From the NCBI RefSeq assembly GCF_000262465.1, contig NZ_CM001489.1:6986540-7050539 (forward strand): DNA of 64,000 nt, read 5' to 3'. Made by a program: the position numbers and the translations under genes. This stretch comes from Frankia sp. QA3 (GTDB lineage Bacteria; Actinomycetota; Actinomycetes; Frankiales; Frankiaceae). How positions within the stretch are numbered: position 1 is the first letter of the stretch; each line of letters starts with the position of its first letter. The notes below the pieces were generated by a model that saw only the letters and a list, made by a program, of their open reading frames with translations, searched no databases and had not been told where the DNA came from. Below, piece by piece: positions 34,447 to 43,450 of the stretch.

Positions 34447-34884
34447 ATGCTCCGTCACAGTTCGACGCCCGCGCATGTCGTGGTGCGCGATCTCTCCGCC
34501 GACTTCGTCACGGAGGACGGTGCGCGCGCCTCCGTCGCGGGCACGTTGCGCTACGACCCGGCGGATCCGTTCGCGGTGGAGCTCATCCTGCGTCCCGGCC
34601 GGGAGTCCATCACCTGGATCTTCGCGCGCACGCTGCTGGCGGAGGGGACGCAGGGCCCCACCGGCACCGGGGACGTGCGGATCCGGCCGACCCGGTCGGA
34701 GGGGCGCGCGGTCGTCACCGTCTCCCTGTCCAGCCCGTCCGGGCACGCCGACCTCGAACTGCCCCGCTCGATCGTCACCCGGTTCCTCGCCGAGATCGAG
34801 GAGAAGGTGCCGGCGGGCCGGGAGAGCGAGGGCATCGACTGGAACGCGGAGCTGCGCACCCTCCTGCGCACCCGCAACCCCTGA
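34447..34884 (+). CDS. SsgA-like sporulation and cell-division protein (SALP)
   Basis: This is a 145-aa protein with the SsgA/SsgB layout: RYDPADPFAVELIL near 35-48, ITWIFARTLLAEG near 55-67, GTGDVRIRPTRSEGRAVVTVSLSSPSG and a C-terminal helix after SIVTRFLAEIEEKVP. SALPs occur only in morphologically complex actinomycetes, where SsgA/B direct FtsZ rings and peptidoglycan changes at sporulation septa. Which paralogue this is cannot be told. It supports a sporulating host. Confidence 0.87.
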   Translation: MLRHSSTPAHVVVRDLSADFVTEDGARASVAGTLRYDPADPFAVELILRPGRESITWIFARTLLAEGTQGPTGTGDVRIRPTRSEGRAVVTVSLSSPSGHADLELPRSIVTRFLAEIEEKVPAGRESEGIDWNAELRTLLRTRNP

Positions 34885-34921
34885 CGGCCCGAGCACCCGC
34901 AACCCCTGACGGCCCGCCCGC

Positions 34922-35494
34922 TCAGGCAGGCGCCCCGGCCGGCTTCGCGAGGAACATCATCTCGATGCCGCCGTCGACGGCCCGCCTGGTCTCCCGGTAC
35001 CCGCAGCGGGTGTAGAGGCGGATGTTGTCGGCACTGCGGGCGCCCGTGAACAGCTCGAAGCGCGCCGCGGTGGGGCAGCGGAGCTCGATCTCAGCCAGCA
35101 GCCGGCTGGCGAGCCCCCGGCGGCGCAGCCGCGGATGGGTGACGAGCCGACCGACCCGGCAGGTGTCGCCGTCGAGCCGCCCGCGCACCGCCGCCACCAC
35201 CTCCCAGCCGCGCCGTGCGACGAGGACAAGCGTCGCGCCGTCCCGCCACCCGTCACCGCCTTCGGTGAGGATGCCGCGCAGCTCGGCGACGCTCTCGGTC
35301 AGCGGCGCGATGGAATGGTCGCCGTACAACTCGGCCTCGGACTGGTAACAGAGATACTGCAGCTTGACGATCTGATCCGCGTCCTCGCCGCGGGCTGCCG
35401 CCAGGACGATCCCGTCGTCCGGTGGCGGAGCCGGGATCGCCGCCGCGGCGGCGGGGCGCGGATCTGGAACGGAGCGTGATCCGGCGTCGGGCAC
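34922..35494 (-). CDS. GNAT-family N-acetyltransferase
   Basis: This is a 190-aa enzyme. After a Pro/Ala-rich N-terminus come IVKLQYLCYQSEAELYGD, VVAAVRGRLDGDTCRVGRLVTHP and RLRRRGLASRLL (acetyl-CoA motif A, R-x-x-G-x-A), then FELFTGARSADNIRLYTRCGYRE, a typical motif B end. Substrate unknown; FELFTG and NIRLY resemble small-molecule acetyltransferases. Convergent with the SsgA-like gene, 37 bp apart. Confidence 0.88.
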   Translation of the reverse strand: MPDAGSRSVPDPRPAAAAAIPAPPPDDGIVLAAARGEDADQIVKLQYLCYQSEAELYGDHSIAPLTESVAELRGILTEGGDGWRDGATLVLVARRGWEVVAAVRGRLDGDTCRVGRLVTHPRLRRRGLASRLLAEIELRCPTAARFELFTGARSADNIRLYTRCGYRETRRAVDGGIEMMFLAKPAGAPA

Positions 35495-35568
35495 GACGGT
35501 AATCCTCGCAGCCGCGCGGACCAGGCGCGCCCGGCGTGGCTGGTGGGCGTGGGATGTCGGTGGGTGGG

Positions 35569-35757
35569 TCAGGGGGTGTCGGGGGCGCCCTCGGTCGGCT
35601 GCCAGACGGGGATCTCGGGCGGATCGGCGACGCCGGCGTCCCGCATGAGGGTGCCGATCGCGGGCGGGTCGATGAAGAGCTGATGGAAGGCCTCGGTGGG
35701 CCGCCAGACGTCGAGCACGATGAGCTGACCGTCGCCGGCAACGAAACGATGGGGCAC
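35569..35757 (-). CDS. Short monooxygenase-like (ABM-fold) protein, possibly N-terminally truncated
   Basis: From GTG 35757 (GGTAGG upstream) this gives 62 aa: HRFVAGDGQLIVLDVWRPTE, AFHQLFIDPPAIGTLMRDAG, then PPEIPVWQPTEG. This looks like the second half of small antibiotic-biosynthesis-monooxygenase-like proteins of about 95 residues. The same frame upstream to about 35830 also appears coding (TTAGNPLHFRQKVG) but has no start and meets the DinB stop at 35843, so an N-terminal truncation is likely. Function uncertain. Confidence 0.5.
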   Translation of the reverse strand: MPHRFVAGDGQLIVLDVWRPTEAFHQLFIDPPAIGTLMRDAGVADPPEIPVWQPTEGAPDTP

Positions 35758-35842
35758 GACGCCTACCTTTTGCCGAAAATGCAATGGGTTCCCGGCCGTG
35801 GTGACGAAACGTCCGGGCGGCCGGTGGCCCGTCCCGGCATCG

Positions 35843-36358
35843 TCACGACTGCTGTCGCTCGATGATGCCCCGCAGGAACGCCGCCTGGCCGACATGCTGG
35901 AGGTCATCCGAAACGACGCTGATCAGGCGGACCCCAAGGGTGACAGGGGGCTCCCACCTTTCGTCCACCACGCGGTCGAAGTCGCCGTCGGTGAGCGTGT
36001 CGAGGTAGCGGACGGTCTGGTCGTGGACGGCCTCGTGGTAGTCGACGAGTGGCGCCGGGTCGGCCACGCGGACCGCGTCGACCTCCTCGGCCGTGTGCCC
36101 GTAGCCGACCGACGCGGCGGGCAGCGGCAGCGCGAACCGATCCGCGAAGCCCCCCGCGGTCCAGACCTGCTCGAGCCCGGCGACGTCGGCGACGTGGTCG
36201 TCCTGAATCCGGGTCAGGTGCCAGACCAGCCAGCCGATGGAGTTGGACGTCCCGTCGATCCGGAGGGCGAGCTGCTCCGCGTCGAGGCCGGTGACGGCAT
36301 CGCGCACCTCGTCCCGAATCCGCCCGAAGGCGTCGGCGAGAAGATCGGAACCGTTCAT
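35843..36358 (-). CDS. DinB-family (DUF664) protein
   Basis: This is a 171-aa four-helix-bundle protein. It starts at ATG 36358 with GGGGAG eight bases upstream. LADAFGRIRDEVRDAVTGL, NSIGWLVWHLTRIQDDHVADVAG (metal-ligand His region) and VHDQTVRYLDTLTD follow, and the C-terminal VVSDDLQHVGQAAFLRG brings the third His. DinB/YfiT-like proteins in actinobacteria include mycothiol-dependent transferases; the activity here is not certain. Divergent from the AfsR-like regulator, sharing a 190-bp control region. Confidence 0.85.
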   Translation of the reverse strand: MNGSDLLADAFGRIRDEVRDAVTGLDAEQLALRIDGTSNSIGWLVWHLTRIQDDHVADVAGLEQVWTAGGFADRFALPLPAASVGYGHTAEEVDAVRVADPAPLVDYHEAVHDQTVRYLDTLTDGDFDRVVDERWEPPVTLGVRLISVVSDDLQHVGQAAFLRGIIERQQS

Positions 36359-36481
36359 CGCGCGGGCTCCCCTCACGTGGTCGGTCGGTGCAACGCCGGC
36401 GGCGTCGGGCCCGATCTTAGGGTGACCACGCCGGCCCGGTTCCGGCATGTGCGGCTCGGCCTGGCCGTCGGGGCCCGCGGT

Positions 36482-36517
36482 AACGACGTCGACAACGACG
36501 TCGACAACGACGTCGAC
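36482..36517. promoter_or_regulatory. Three tandem AACGACGTCGAC repeats in a divergent control region
   Basis: Three exact 12-bp copies lie between the DinB start (36358) and the regulator's GTG (36549). Each contains the palindromic GACGTC and GTCGAC. SARP/AfsR-type proteins bind direct repeats near promoters, so an autoregulatory operator is plausible. The 12-bp period is slightly longer than the usual 11. Function is inferred. Confidence 0.55.
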
Positions 36518-36548
36518 CGCCGGGATCACGGCCGGGCAGAATCGGGGC

Positions 36549-39500
36549 GTGCAGATCTGCGTGCTGGGCCCGCTGGAGGTCCGGACCGGATCCGGGGTCT
36601 CCGCGGCGACGGTCGACGTCGGCGGCGCTCGCCTGCGCACGCTGCTCATCCTGCTCGCCCTCGATCCCGGCCGGACCGTGACAACCCAGCGGCTGGTGTC
36701 CGGGCTGTGGGCCGACGAGCCGCCGGCCGCCGCGGGCAACGCCCTGCAGGCCCTGGTCTCCCGGCTGCGGCGGACCGTGCCGGGCCTGCCGGTGGAGTTC
36801 CGAGCCACCGGCTACCGCCTGGCCCTGCCCGCCGACGCCGTCGACGCGGTGCGCTTCGAGCGTCTCGTCGCCGACGGCCGCCAGACGCTGCGGGCCGGGG
36901 ACGCGGCGCGGGCGGCCACGCTGCTGCGGGCGGCGCTCGAGCTGTGGCGTGGCCCGCCGCTCGCCGACGTCGCCGACGCCCCCTTCGCCCGCGCCGCCGC
37001 CGCGCGGCTCGACGAACGCCGCCTTGCCGCGATCGAGGGCCGGGTCGAAGCCGATCTGCGCCTGGGCGCCGGGGCCGAGCTGGTGCCGGAGCTGGCCGAG
37101 CTCGTGTCCGCCCATCCCACGCGGGAGTCGCTGACGGCGGCGCTGATGCGGGCCCTCTGCGCGGCCGGCCGGCCCGGTGCCGCCCTCGACGCCTACGAAC
37201 GGCTGCGCGCCCGGCTGGCCGACGATGTCGGCGCGGACCCCTCGGGCGAGCTGCGCGACCTGCACGCGACCGTCCTGCGCGGTTCCGATCCCGTGGGCGG
37301 CGCCGCTTCGTCGGGCATGGGCACCCCGCCGGGTGGGTCGCGCACCAACCTGCGCGCCGCGCTGACCAGTTTCGTCGGACGCTCGCATGAGGCGGACCGG
37401 GTCCGAGAGCTGGTTCGCGGCGCCCGGCTCGTCACGCTCGTCGGACCGGGCGGGGCGGGCAAGACGCGGCTGGCCGTCGAGACCGCCCGCCTGCTGCTCG
37501 ACGGCGCCGGTGAGCCGGCCCGGTTCCTGCCGGACGGTGCCTGGCTGGTCGAGCTCGCCCCGGTGACGGCCGCGGCCGACCTGCTACCGGCGGTGTTCGC
37601 CGCGCTCGGGCTGCGCGAGCAGGTGGTGATGAACGCGCTGCGGATGCGCGGCATGGCCGACAGCGACCCGGTGCAGCGGCTCACCGCCGCGCTCGCCGGC
37701 CGCCGGCTGCTGCTCGTCCTGGACAACTGCGAGCACCTGCTCGACCCGGCCGCCACCCTGGTCGAGGAGCTGCTCGGGGCCTGCCCGCAGGTGCGGATCC
37801 TGGCGACCAGCCGGGAGCCGCTGGCGATCACCGGGGAGACCCTCTGGCCGGTCGGGCCGCTCGCGCTGCCGCCGGCGGAGCTCGATCCCGCGGCCGACCC
37901 GGCTGCGATCGCCCGCTACCCGGCGGTGCGGCTGTTCACCGATCGGGCCGTCTCCGTCCGGCCCGGGTTCCGGCTCGGCGTCTCCTCGGCGGATGTTTCC
38001 TCGGTGGGCGTCATCCCGGCGGGCGTCATCCCGGCGGACGGTGCGTCGGTGGGTGTCGACTCGGGGCTGGGCACTGCCTCGGGGCTGGACGGGGTGTCGG
38101 TGGACGGCCAGACGGCGGCGGTGGTGCGGATCTGCCGGGCGCTGGACGGGATGCCCCTGGCCATCGAGCTGGCCGCCGCCCGGTTGCGGGCGATGACCCC
38201 CGAGCAGGTCGCCGCCCGCCTGGACGACCGGTTCCGGCTGCTGACGTCGGGCAGCCGGACCGCCCTGCCACGGCACCGGACGCTCGCGGCCGTGGTCGAC
38301 TGGAGCTGGGACCTGCTCGACGAGCCCGAGCGGGTGCTGTGGCGCCGGCTGGCGATCTTCCCCGGCGGGGTGACTCCGGCCAGCGCCCGGGCGGTCTGCG
38401 CGGATGCGCTCGCCGCGGCGGGCGTCACCGCGGCCGGCCTGCTCGACCCGGACGACATCCCCGACCTGCTCACCGCCCTGGTCGAGAAGTCGCTGCTGGT
38501 CAGCGACGCGAGCGATCGCGGCGACGGCACCACCGCGCCGCGCTACCGGCAACTGGAGACGATCCGGGAGTACGGCCTGCAACGGCTCGCCGCGGCGGGG
38601 GAGCGCGAACCCCTGCGCGCGGCCCACGCGGCGCACTTCCTGCACCTGGCCGAGACCGCCGAACCCGAGCTGCGGGGCCTGGACCAGCTGCGGTGGCTGC
38701 GCCGGCTGACCGTCGAGCAGGACAACCTGCACGCCGCGCTGCGCGGTGCGATCGCCGTCGGCGACGCGATGACCGCGGTGCGGATGTCCTCGGCGCTGGG
38801 CTGGTACTGGTGGCTGCGCGGGCACAAGCTGGAGGGCTTCCAGCTCGCCGCCGCGGCGCTCGACCTGCCGGGGGAGTCGTCGCCGCAGGCGCGGGCGATG
38901 GCCGGCACGCTGGCCGCCCTCAACGCCTTCGACGGGTTCCAGGACATGGACAGCGCGCTGCTACTGCTGCGGGCGGCGGTGCGCGACGGCGGCGACCTCG
39001 TCGGCGACCATCCCATGCTGCCGTTGCTCAAGGGCTTCCGGCTGATGCTGGAGGGCGGCCTCGGGGAGGCGCCGATCGACGCCTTCCGGGAGTGCTTCGA
39101 CCTGCCGGACACCTGGGCCCGGGCGACGGCCCGCATCCTGTTCGCCTACCTGACGATGAACCTGGGTGACCATCTCGACGAGGCGGACGAGGGGGCCAGG
39201 GCGGCGCTGGCGGACTTCGAGGGCCTCGACGAGCGCTGGGGCATGGCGTTCGCCAACGGCGCCCTGGGAGAGCTCGCCGGTCTGCGCGGCGAGCACGCCG
39301 CGGCGGTGGCGTTCTTCCGCCGCGCCACCCGGCTCACCGCGGAGCTCGACTCCACCGAGGACGTCGGCCAGTTCCAGCTGAACCTGGTGGGAGCCGCGGT
39401 GGCGCTGGGGGACATCCCGCAGGCCCGCGCCGCGCTCGCCGCCGCCCGCCGCAGCGCGCAGCTCGTCGGCACGCCGGAGCTGCTCGCCGGCGTCGACCTC

Positions 39501-40004
39501 ACCGAGGCGGAGCTCGCCCGGCTGGAGGGCGACCTACCCCGGGCCCGGGAGCTGGCCATCAGCGGGGCCGCCGGCATCTGGCACCGCTCGGTGGTCCCCC
39601 AGTTCCGGTCGATGGCCGCCACCTCGGTGGCCTTCATCGAGCTCGCCGGCGGTCGCCTCGACGTCGCCCGGGAGATCCTCGCCGCGGCGCTGGACGAGGC
39701 CGTCCGCTCCACCGACGCCCCGGTGACGGCCCGGGTGCTCATCGCCGTGGCCGACCTGGCCCTGCACGACGACGAACCGGAGCGTGCCGCGGAGCTGCTC
39801 GGCGCCGCCACCCTGATCAGCCGGTCCGGCGACCGTGACTACATCCGGGTCGAGCGTGCGGCGCGGGCGGCGCTGGGCGAGGCGGAGTTCGCCGTGGCGG
39901 CTGGGCGCGGCCGGGCCGTCCCGCTGTCCGCCTCGCTGGACCTCGCGCGCCTCCCGCCGGTGGCCTGGCCACCCCGGTTGCCCGAGCTCACCGAGACGGG
40001 CTAG
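36549..40004 (+). CDS. AfsR/SARP-type regulator with NB-ARC-like ATPase and TPR region
   Basis: This is a 1151-aa transcription regulator starting at GTG 36549. An OmpR-like winged helix (VQICVLGPLEV, RLRTLLILLALDPGRTVTTQ, ALQALVSRLRR) and a BTAD domain (ALELWRGPPLADVADAPFA, CAAGRPGAALDAYERL) cover about 1-250. A STAND ATPase follows with LVTLVGPGGAGKTRLA near 298, LLLVLDNCEHLLDPA (Walker B) and ILATSREPLAITGE. MPLAIELAAARLRAM and a helical repeat region run to the C-terminus. Such proteins activate secondary-metabolite or stress genes, often on phosphorylation or ligand binding. The DrrAB-type exporter next door, convergent, is a possible client. Confidence 0.92.
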   Translation: MQICVLGPLEVRTGSGVSAATVDVGGARLRTLLILLALDPGRTVTTQRLVSGLWADEPPAAAGNALQALVSRLRRTVPGLPVEFRATGYRLALPADAVDAVRFERLVADGRQTLRAGDAARAATLLRAALELWRGPPLADVADAPFARAAAARLDERRLAAIEGRVEADLRLGAGAELVPELAELVSAHPTRESLTAALMRALCAAGRPGAALDAYERLRARLADDVGADPSGELRDLHATVLRGSDPVGGAASSGMGTPPGGSRTNLRAALTSFVGRSHEADRVRELVRGARLVTLVGPGGAGKTRLAVETARLLLDGAGEPARFLPDGAWLVELAPVTAAADLLPAVFAALGLREQVVMNALRMRGMADSDPVQRLTAALAGRRLLLVLDNCEHLLDPAATLVEELLGACPQVRILATSREPLAITGETLWPVGPLALPPAELDPAADPAAIARYPAVRLFTDRAVSVRPGFRLGVSSADVSSVGVIPAGVIPADGASVGVDSGLGTASGLDGVSVDGQTAAVVRICRALDGMPLAIELAAARLRAMTPEQVAARLDDRFRLLTSGSRTALPRHRTLAAVVDWSWDLLDEPERVLWRRLAIFPGGVTPASARAVCADALAAAGVTAAGLLDPDDIPDLLTALVEKSLLVSDASDRGDGTTAPRYRQLETIREYGLQRLAAAGEREPLRAAHAAHFLHLAETAEPELRGLDQLRWLRRLTVEQDNLHAALRGAIAVGDAMTAVRMSSALGWYWWLRGHKLEGFQLAAAALDLPGESSPQARAMAGTLAALNAFDGFQDMDSALLLLRAAVRDGGDLVGDHPMLPLLKGFRLMLEGGLGEAPIDAFRECFDLPDTWARATARILFAYLTMNLGDHLDEADEGARAALADFEGLDERWGMAFANGALGELAGLRGEHAAAVAFFRRATRLTAELDSTEDVGQFQLNLVGAAVALGDIPQARAALAAARRSAQLVGTPELLAGVDLTEAELARLEGDLPRARELAISGAAGIWHRSVVPQFRSMAATSVAFIELAGGRLDVAREILAAALDEAVRSTDAPVTARVLIAVADLALHDDEPERAAELLGAATLISRSGDRDYIRVERAARAALGEAEFAVAAGRGRAVPLSASLDLARLPPVAWPPRLPELTETG

Positions 40005-40051
40005 GCCAGCCGCCACCGTGGTCGCGAGCGCCGCCGGGCGGCGGTGCGGCG

Positions 40052-40894
40052 TCAGACCCGCCGCTTGAACGCGACCACCGCCAGCGGCGCGAACACCGCG
40101 GCCAGGCCCGCGGCCCACAGCAGCGCGTGCCACGTCGGGGTCCAGACCGGGCCGGAGACGAGCAGGCCGCGGGTGGCGTCGGCGAGTGCCGTCACCGGGT
40201 TGACCTTGACGAACGCCTGCAGCCAGCCGGGCATGGTCGACGTCTGGACGAAGGCGTTGCTGACGAACGTCAACGGGAAGATCAGCGTGAAGCCAAAGAT
40301 CATCACCTTTTCCGGTTCGGACACCAGCATGCCGACGAGCACGGAGATCCACGACGCCGCCAGCGCGAACAGCACCACCAGGCCGCAGGCGGCCAGCGCC
40401 TGCAGCGGGCCGGTCTGGACCCGGAAGCCGAGGATGTAGCCGAGGCCGAGCAGCATGGCGATGGCCCACAGCTGCTTGGTCATGTCGGCGAGGATCCGCC
40501 CGGCCAGCGGCGCGCAGCGGGCGATCGGCAGCGAGCGCAGCCGGTCGAACACCCCCTTGGTGAGGTCGGTGTTCAGCCCGGTGCCGGTGTTGAGCGTCGT
40601 GAACAGGGTGTTCTGGACGATGATGCCGGGCAGCGCGAACGTCAGGTAGTCGCCGGTCGAGCCGGAGATCGCCCCGCCGAACACGTAGGTGAACAGCAGC
40701 AGGAACATCAGCGGCTGGACGCTGAAGTCGAGCAGCTCCATCGGGTTGTGCCGGACCTGCACGAGGGTGCGCCAGGCCAGCGTGGCGGTGTGGCGAAGCG
40801 CGTCGAGCGGGGTGACCCGCGCGGAGCCGACCGGCTCCGCGCCCCCGGTCGTCCCGGGGGTCTGGCTCGGCAGGGTTGTGGTGAGGGCGGTCAC
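40052..40894 (-). CDS. ABC-2 type permease of a DrrAB-like exporter
   Basis: This is a 280-aa permease with six helices. LDFSVQPLMFLLLFTYVFGGAI, ALPGIIVQNTLFTT and GVFDRLRSLPIARCAPLAGR are typical of DrrB/daunorubicin-resistance permeases, and PLTFVSNAFVQTSTMPGWLQAF precedes the last helix. It starts six bases after the stop of the ATPase gene, so both are co-expressed and form one complex. Likely exports a hydrophobic drug or own metabolite. Confidence 0.92.
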   Translation of the reverse strand: MTALTTTLPSQTPGTTGGAEPVGSARVTPLDALRHTATLAWRTLVQVRHNPMELLDFSVQPLMFLLLFTYVFGGAISGSTGDYLTFALPGIIVQNTLFTTLNTGTGLNTDLTKGVFDRLRSLPIARCAPLAGRILADMTKQLWAIAMLLGLGYILGFRVQTGPLQALAACGLVVLFALAASWISVLVGMLVSEPEKVMIFGFTLIFPLTFVSNAFVQTSTMPGWLQAFVKVNPVTALADATRGLLVSGPVWTPTWHALLWAAGLAAVFAPLAVVAFKRRV

Positions 40895-40900
40895 GGCGGG

Positions 40901-41959
40901 TCAGCTCCTCGTCGCCGCGGGAATTCGCGCGGCCGGGTCGTCGACGGCCGGCTCGCCGCCGTTCACGTCGGTGGGGGAGGTCGGCTCGGTGGGGTTCGAG
41001 CCGGCCGTGGCCGGGTGGCCGGTCAGCGCGAGGAACACCTCGTCCAGGCTGGAGCTGCGCAGGGTGATCTCCCCGACGGTCACGCCGGCGTCGTCGAGGC
41101 GGCGAACGAGCGCCGGTAGCACGGCCGGGTCGGTGACACGGGCGCTGACGAGGCTGCCCGCGACGTCCGGCGCCACCCCGACCAGCTCGGCCACCGTCGC
41201 CGCCACCAGCGGCGTGTTGGCGGCGTCCCCCGGGCGGACCGCCAGGGTCTGCGCGCCGGTCTGCTTCTTCAACGCCTCCGGCGAGCCGTGGGCGATGATC
41301 CGCCCGTGGTCGACGACCGCGATGTCGTCGGCGAGCTGGTCGGCCTCCTCGAGGTACTGCGTCGTGAGCAGCACGGTGACGCCGTGGCCGCCGACCAGGT
41401 CGCGCACGACGTCCCACATCTCGTTGCGGCTGCGGGGGTCCAGGCCGGTGGTCGGCTCGTCGAGGAACAGCAGCCGCGGGCGGCCGACCAGGCTCGCGGC
41501 GAGGTCGAGGCGCCGGCGCATGCCGCCGGAGTAGGTCCTCGCCGCCCGGTCCGCGGACTCGGTGAGCCGGAAGTCGGCGAGCAGCTCGCGGGCCCGGGCC
41601 TTCGCGGCGGACCGGGACAGCCCGAGCAACCGGCCGATCATCAGCAGGTTCTCGCGGCCGGTGAGCATCTCGTCCACCGACGCGTACTGCCCGGTGAGCC
41701 CGACGAGCTGGCGGACCCGGTGGCTGTCGTGGCGCACGTCGTACCCGCCGACCAGCGCCCGCCCGGCGTCCGGCCGGATCAGGGTCGCCAGCACGCGGAC
41801 CGCGGTGGTCTTGCCGGCACCGTTGGGGCCGAGCAGGCCGAAGACCGTGCCGGCCGGCACGGTCAGGTCGACGCCCGCGAGCGCCGTCGTCGCGCCGTAG
41901 CGCTTGACCAGCCCCTCGGCGACGATCGCGGGAGTGGAGTGTTCGTGTCTGACCGTCAT
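40901..41959 (-). CDS. ABC transporter ATP-binding protein of a DrrAB-like exporter
   Basis: This is a 352-aa ATPase. VAEGLVKRYGATTALAGVDL, Walker A GLLGPNGAGKTTAVR, the Q-loop at GLTGQYASVD, signature TYSGGMRRRLDLAASL, Walker B LLFLDEPTTGLDP and the H-loop region LLTTQYLEEADQLAD are all present. GLTGQYASVD and the C-terminal LRSSSLDEVFLALTG are characteristic of DrrA. Upstream (41960-42240) there is no gene but a GC-rich tandem repeat. Confidence 0.93.
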   Translation of the reverse strand: MTVRHEHSTPAIVAEGLVKRYGATTALAGVDLTVPAGTVFGLLGPNGAGKTTAVRVLATLIRPDAGRALVGGYDVRHDSHRVRQLVGLTGQYASVDEMLTGRENLLMIGRLLGLSRSAAKARARELLADFRLTESADRAARTYSGGMRRRLDLAASLVGRPRLLFLDEPTTGLDPRSRNEMWDVVRDLVGGHGVTVLLTTQYLEEADQLADDIAVVDHGRIIAHGSPEALKKQTGAQTLAVRPGDAANTPLVAATVAELVGVAPDVAGSLVSARVTDPAVLPALVRRLDDAGVTVGEITLRSSSLDEVFLALTGHPATAGSNPTEPTSPTDVNGGEPAVDDPAARIPAATRS

Positions 41960-42050
41960 GCCGATCAGCTTGCAGGCTGCCACTGACAGTTTGGCGAGAC
42001 GCCGTTGAGCCGGCGGGGGTGTCACGGCCGTCGCGCTGACAGCTCGCTGA

Positions 42051-42151
42051 CACCGACCCGCCGGCCCCGGCACCGACCCGCCGGCCCCGGCACCGACCCG
42101 CCGGCCCGGCGCCGGCCCCGGCACCGACCCGCCGGCCCGGCGCCGGGCCCG
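42051..42151. repeat. GC-rich 20-bp tandem repeats upstream of the exporter
   Basis: CACCGACCCGCCGGCCCCGG occurs twice in tandem, followed by two longer variants of about 31 bp that add CGGCGCC. The array lies in the 280-bp gap between the exporter operon and the aldo/keto reductase stop. It could form strong secondary structures and act in termination, or simply be an unstable GC array. Confidence 0.75.
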
Positions 42152-42240
42152 GTTCCTGCCGGGGTCCCGCCTTCCTTGCCCTTCCACAGGGTTTCGCGTC
42201 CGTTGTGTCCCCGTGGAAAGGCAAGGGTCGCGGCGCGGGG

Positions 42241-43287
42241 TCAGCCGGTGCGGCGGCGGGCCTTGGGGCGCAGGGACGGGTTCCCGCTGTAGTGCTCGAC
42301 GCCGGCGATGTCGGTGCCCGGGGGGACGACCTTGTCGATCGCGTCGAGCGTGGTCGCGTCGAGGGTGACGTCGGCGCCGGCGAGCACGTCGTCGAGCTGC
42401 GCCAGCGTCTTCGGCCCGATGATCGTCGACGTCACCGCCGGGTGGCTGTCCACGAACGCCAGCGCCAGGTGGGTCAGCGAGATCCCGGCCTGCTCGGCGA
42501 TGGTGGCGAGCCCCTCCACCGCGTCGTACCGGGCGGGCGTGCTCGGGTCCTCGGCCAGCCCGGCACCGCCGCGGCGGCGGGCGAACACACCCTCCGACCC
42601 GTAGCGCGAGCCCGTCGGGATCTCGGTGTCCCGCCGGTACTTGCCGGTCAGCCAGCCACCGGCCAGCGGGCTCCACGGGATGACGCCCACGTCGTGGCGC
42701 AGCGTCGCGGGCAGCACGGCCTCCTCGATCGACCGGGCGAAGATCGAGTACTGCGGCTGCTCGCAGACGAACCGCTCGCTGTTGCGGCGGCGCGCGGCCC
42801 ACTGCGCCTCGACGATCCAGTCGGCGGGGAACGACGACGAGCCCAGGTAGCGGACCTTGCCCTGGTGGACGAGGTCGGTCAGGGCGCCGAGGGTCTCCTC
42901 CAGGTCGACGTCCCAGTCGTGGCGGTGCACCTGGTACAGGTCGATGTAGTCGGTGTCGAGACGGCGCAGGCTGTCCTCGACGGCCCGGATGATCCACCGC
43001 CGGGAGCCGCCGCGGTGGTTGCGCTCGTCGCCCATCGGGTTGAAGCACTTGGTGGCCAGGACGATGTCGTCCCGGCGGCCCTTGATGGCCTTGCCGACGA
43101 CCTGCTCGCTCTCGCCCTGCGAGTAGACGTCGGCGGTGTCGATGAAGTTGATGCCCGCGTCGAGCGCGCGGCCGATGATGCGTTCGCACTCGTCATGGTC
43201 GGTGTTGCCGAAGGCACCGAACATCATGGCGCCCAGGCACTGCGTGCTGACCTCGACGCCGGTCCGGGCGAGCTTGCGATACCGCAT
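42241..43287 (-). CDS. Aldo/keto reductase
   Basis: This is a 348-aa NADPH-dependent TIM-barrel oxidoreductase. ATG 43287 has GGAGG eight bases upstream. The catalytic tetrad is visible: Asp and Tyr in FIDTADVYSQGESE, Lys in VLATKCFNP, His in IDLYQVHRHD. VCEQPQYSIF, VIPWSPLAGGWLTGKY and the C-terminal TSTIIGPKTLAQLDD are typical of the YajO/YghZ-like subgroup (AKR11-14). It reduces aldehydes or ketones; the substrate is unknown. Confidence 0.93.
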   Translation of the reverse strand: MRYRKLARTGVEVSTQCLGAMMFGAFGNTDHDECERIIGRALDAGINFIDTADVYSQGESEQVVGKAIKGRRDDIVLATKCFNPMGDERNHRGGSRRWIIRAVEDSLRRLDTDYIDLYQVHRHDWDVDLEETLGALTDLVHQGKVRYLGSSSFPADWIVEAQWAARRRNSERFVCEQPQYSIFARSIEEAVLPATLRHDVGVIPWSPLAGGWLTGKYRRDTEIPTGSRYGSEGVFARRRGGAGLAEDPSTPARYDAVEGLATIAEQAGISLTHLALAFVDSHPAVTSTIIGPKTLAQLDDVLAGADVTLDATTLDAIDKVVPPGTDIAGVEHYSGNPSLRPKARRRTG

Positions 43288-43369
43288 GGATGGAGCCTCC
43301 TGCACTGTCGTCGCTGACCCTGCATGTGTCGTCGCCGATCCCGCGCGGCCGCGCCCGTCCCCCCGCACT

Positions 43370-43450
43370 GCCTATTCCCCGCACTGCCTATCCCCGTTAT
43401 CCCAGTTATCCCAGCTATCCAGCTGTCTCGCGGGATTAATCGGACACCGA
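43370..43450. repeat. Short repeats in a gene-free gap; part resembles a second copy near 45975
   Basis: The gap 43288-43672 holds no gene. It contains CCCGCACTGCCTAT twice (43375-43405) and GTTATCCCA-like units twice, then CCAGCTATCCAG. A related block, CCAGCTATCCAG followed after about 25 bases by CTCCGGA-CAGCAGAGGGA, lies at 45978-46035; here the matching part is CTCCGGA-CAAGCAGGGA near 43451. This may be a dispersed intergenic element. Confidence 0.45.

Noticed and set aside
36447..36548. Extension of the AfsR-like protein to ATG 36447
   Set aside because: The added part is translated 12-bp repeats (TSTTTSTTTST) that look regulatory, and the DNA-binding fold starts right at the GTG 36549.
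40901..43189. A 762-codon protein covering the ABC ATPase and beyond
   Set aside because: The upstream half is the antisense-like shadow of the aldo/keto reductase in another frame; the ATPase clearly starts at 41959.
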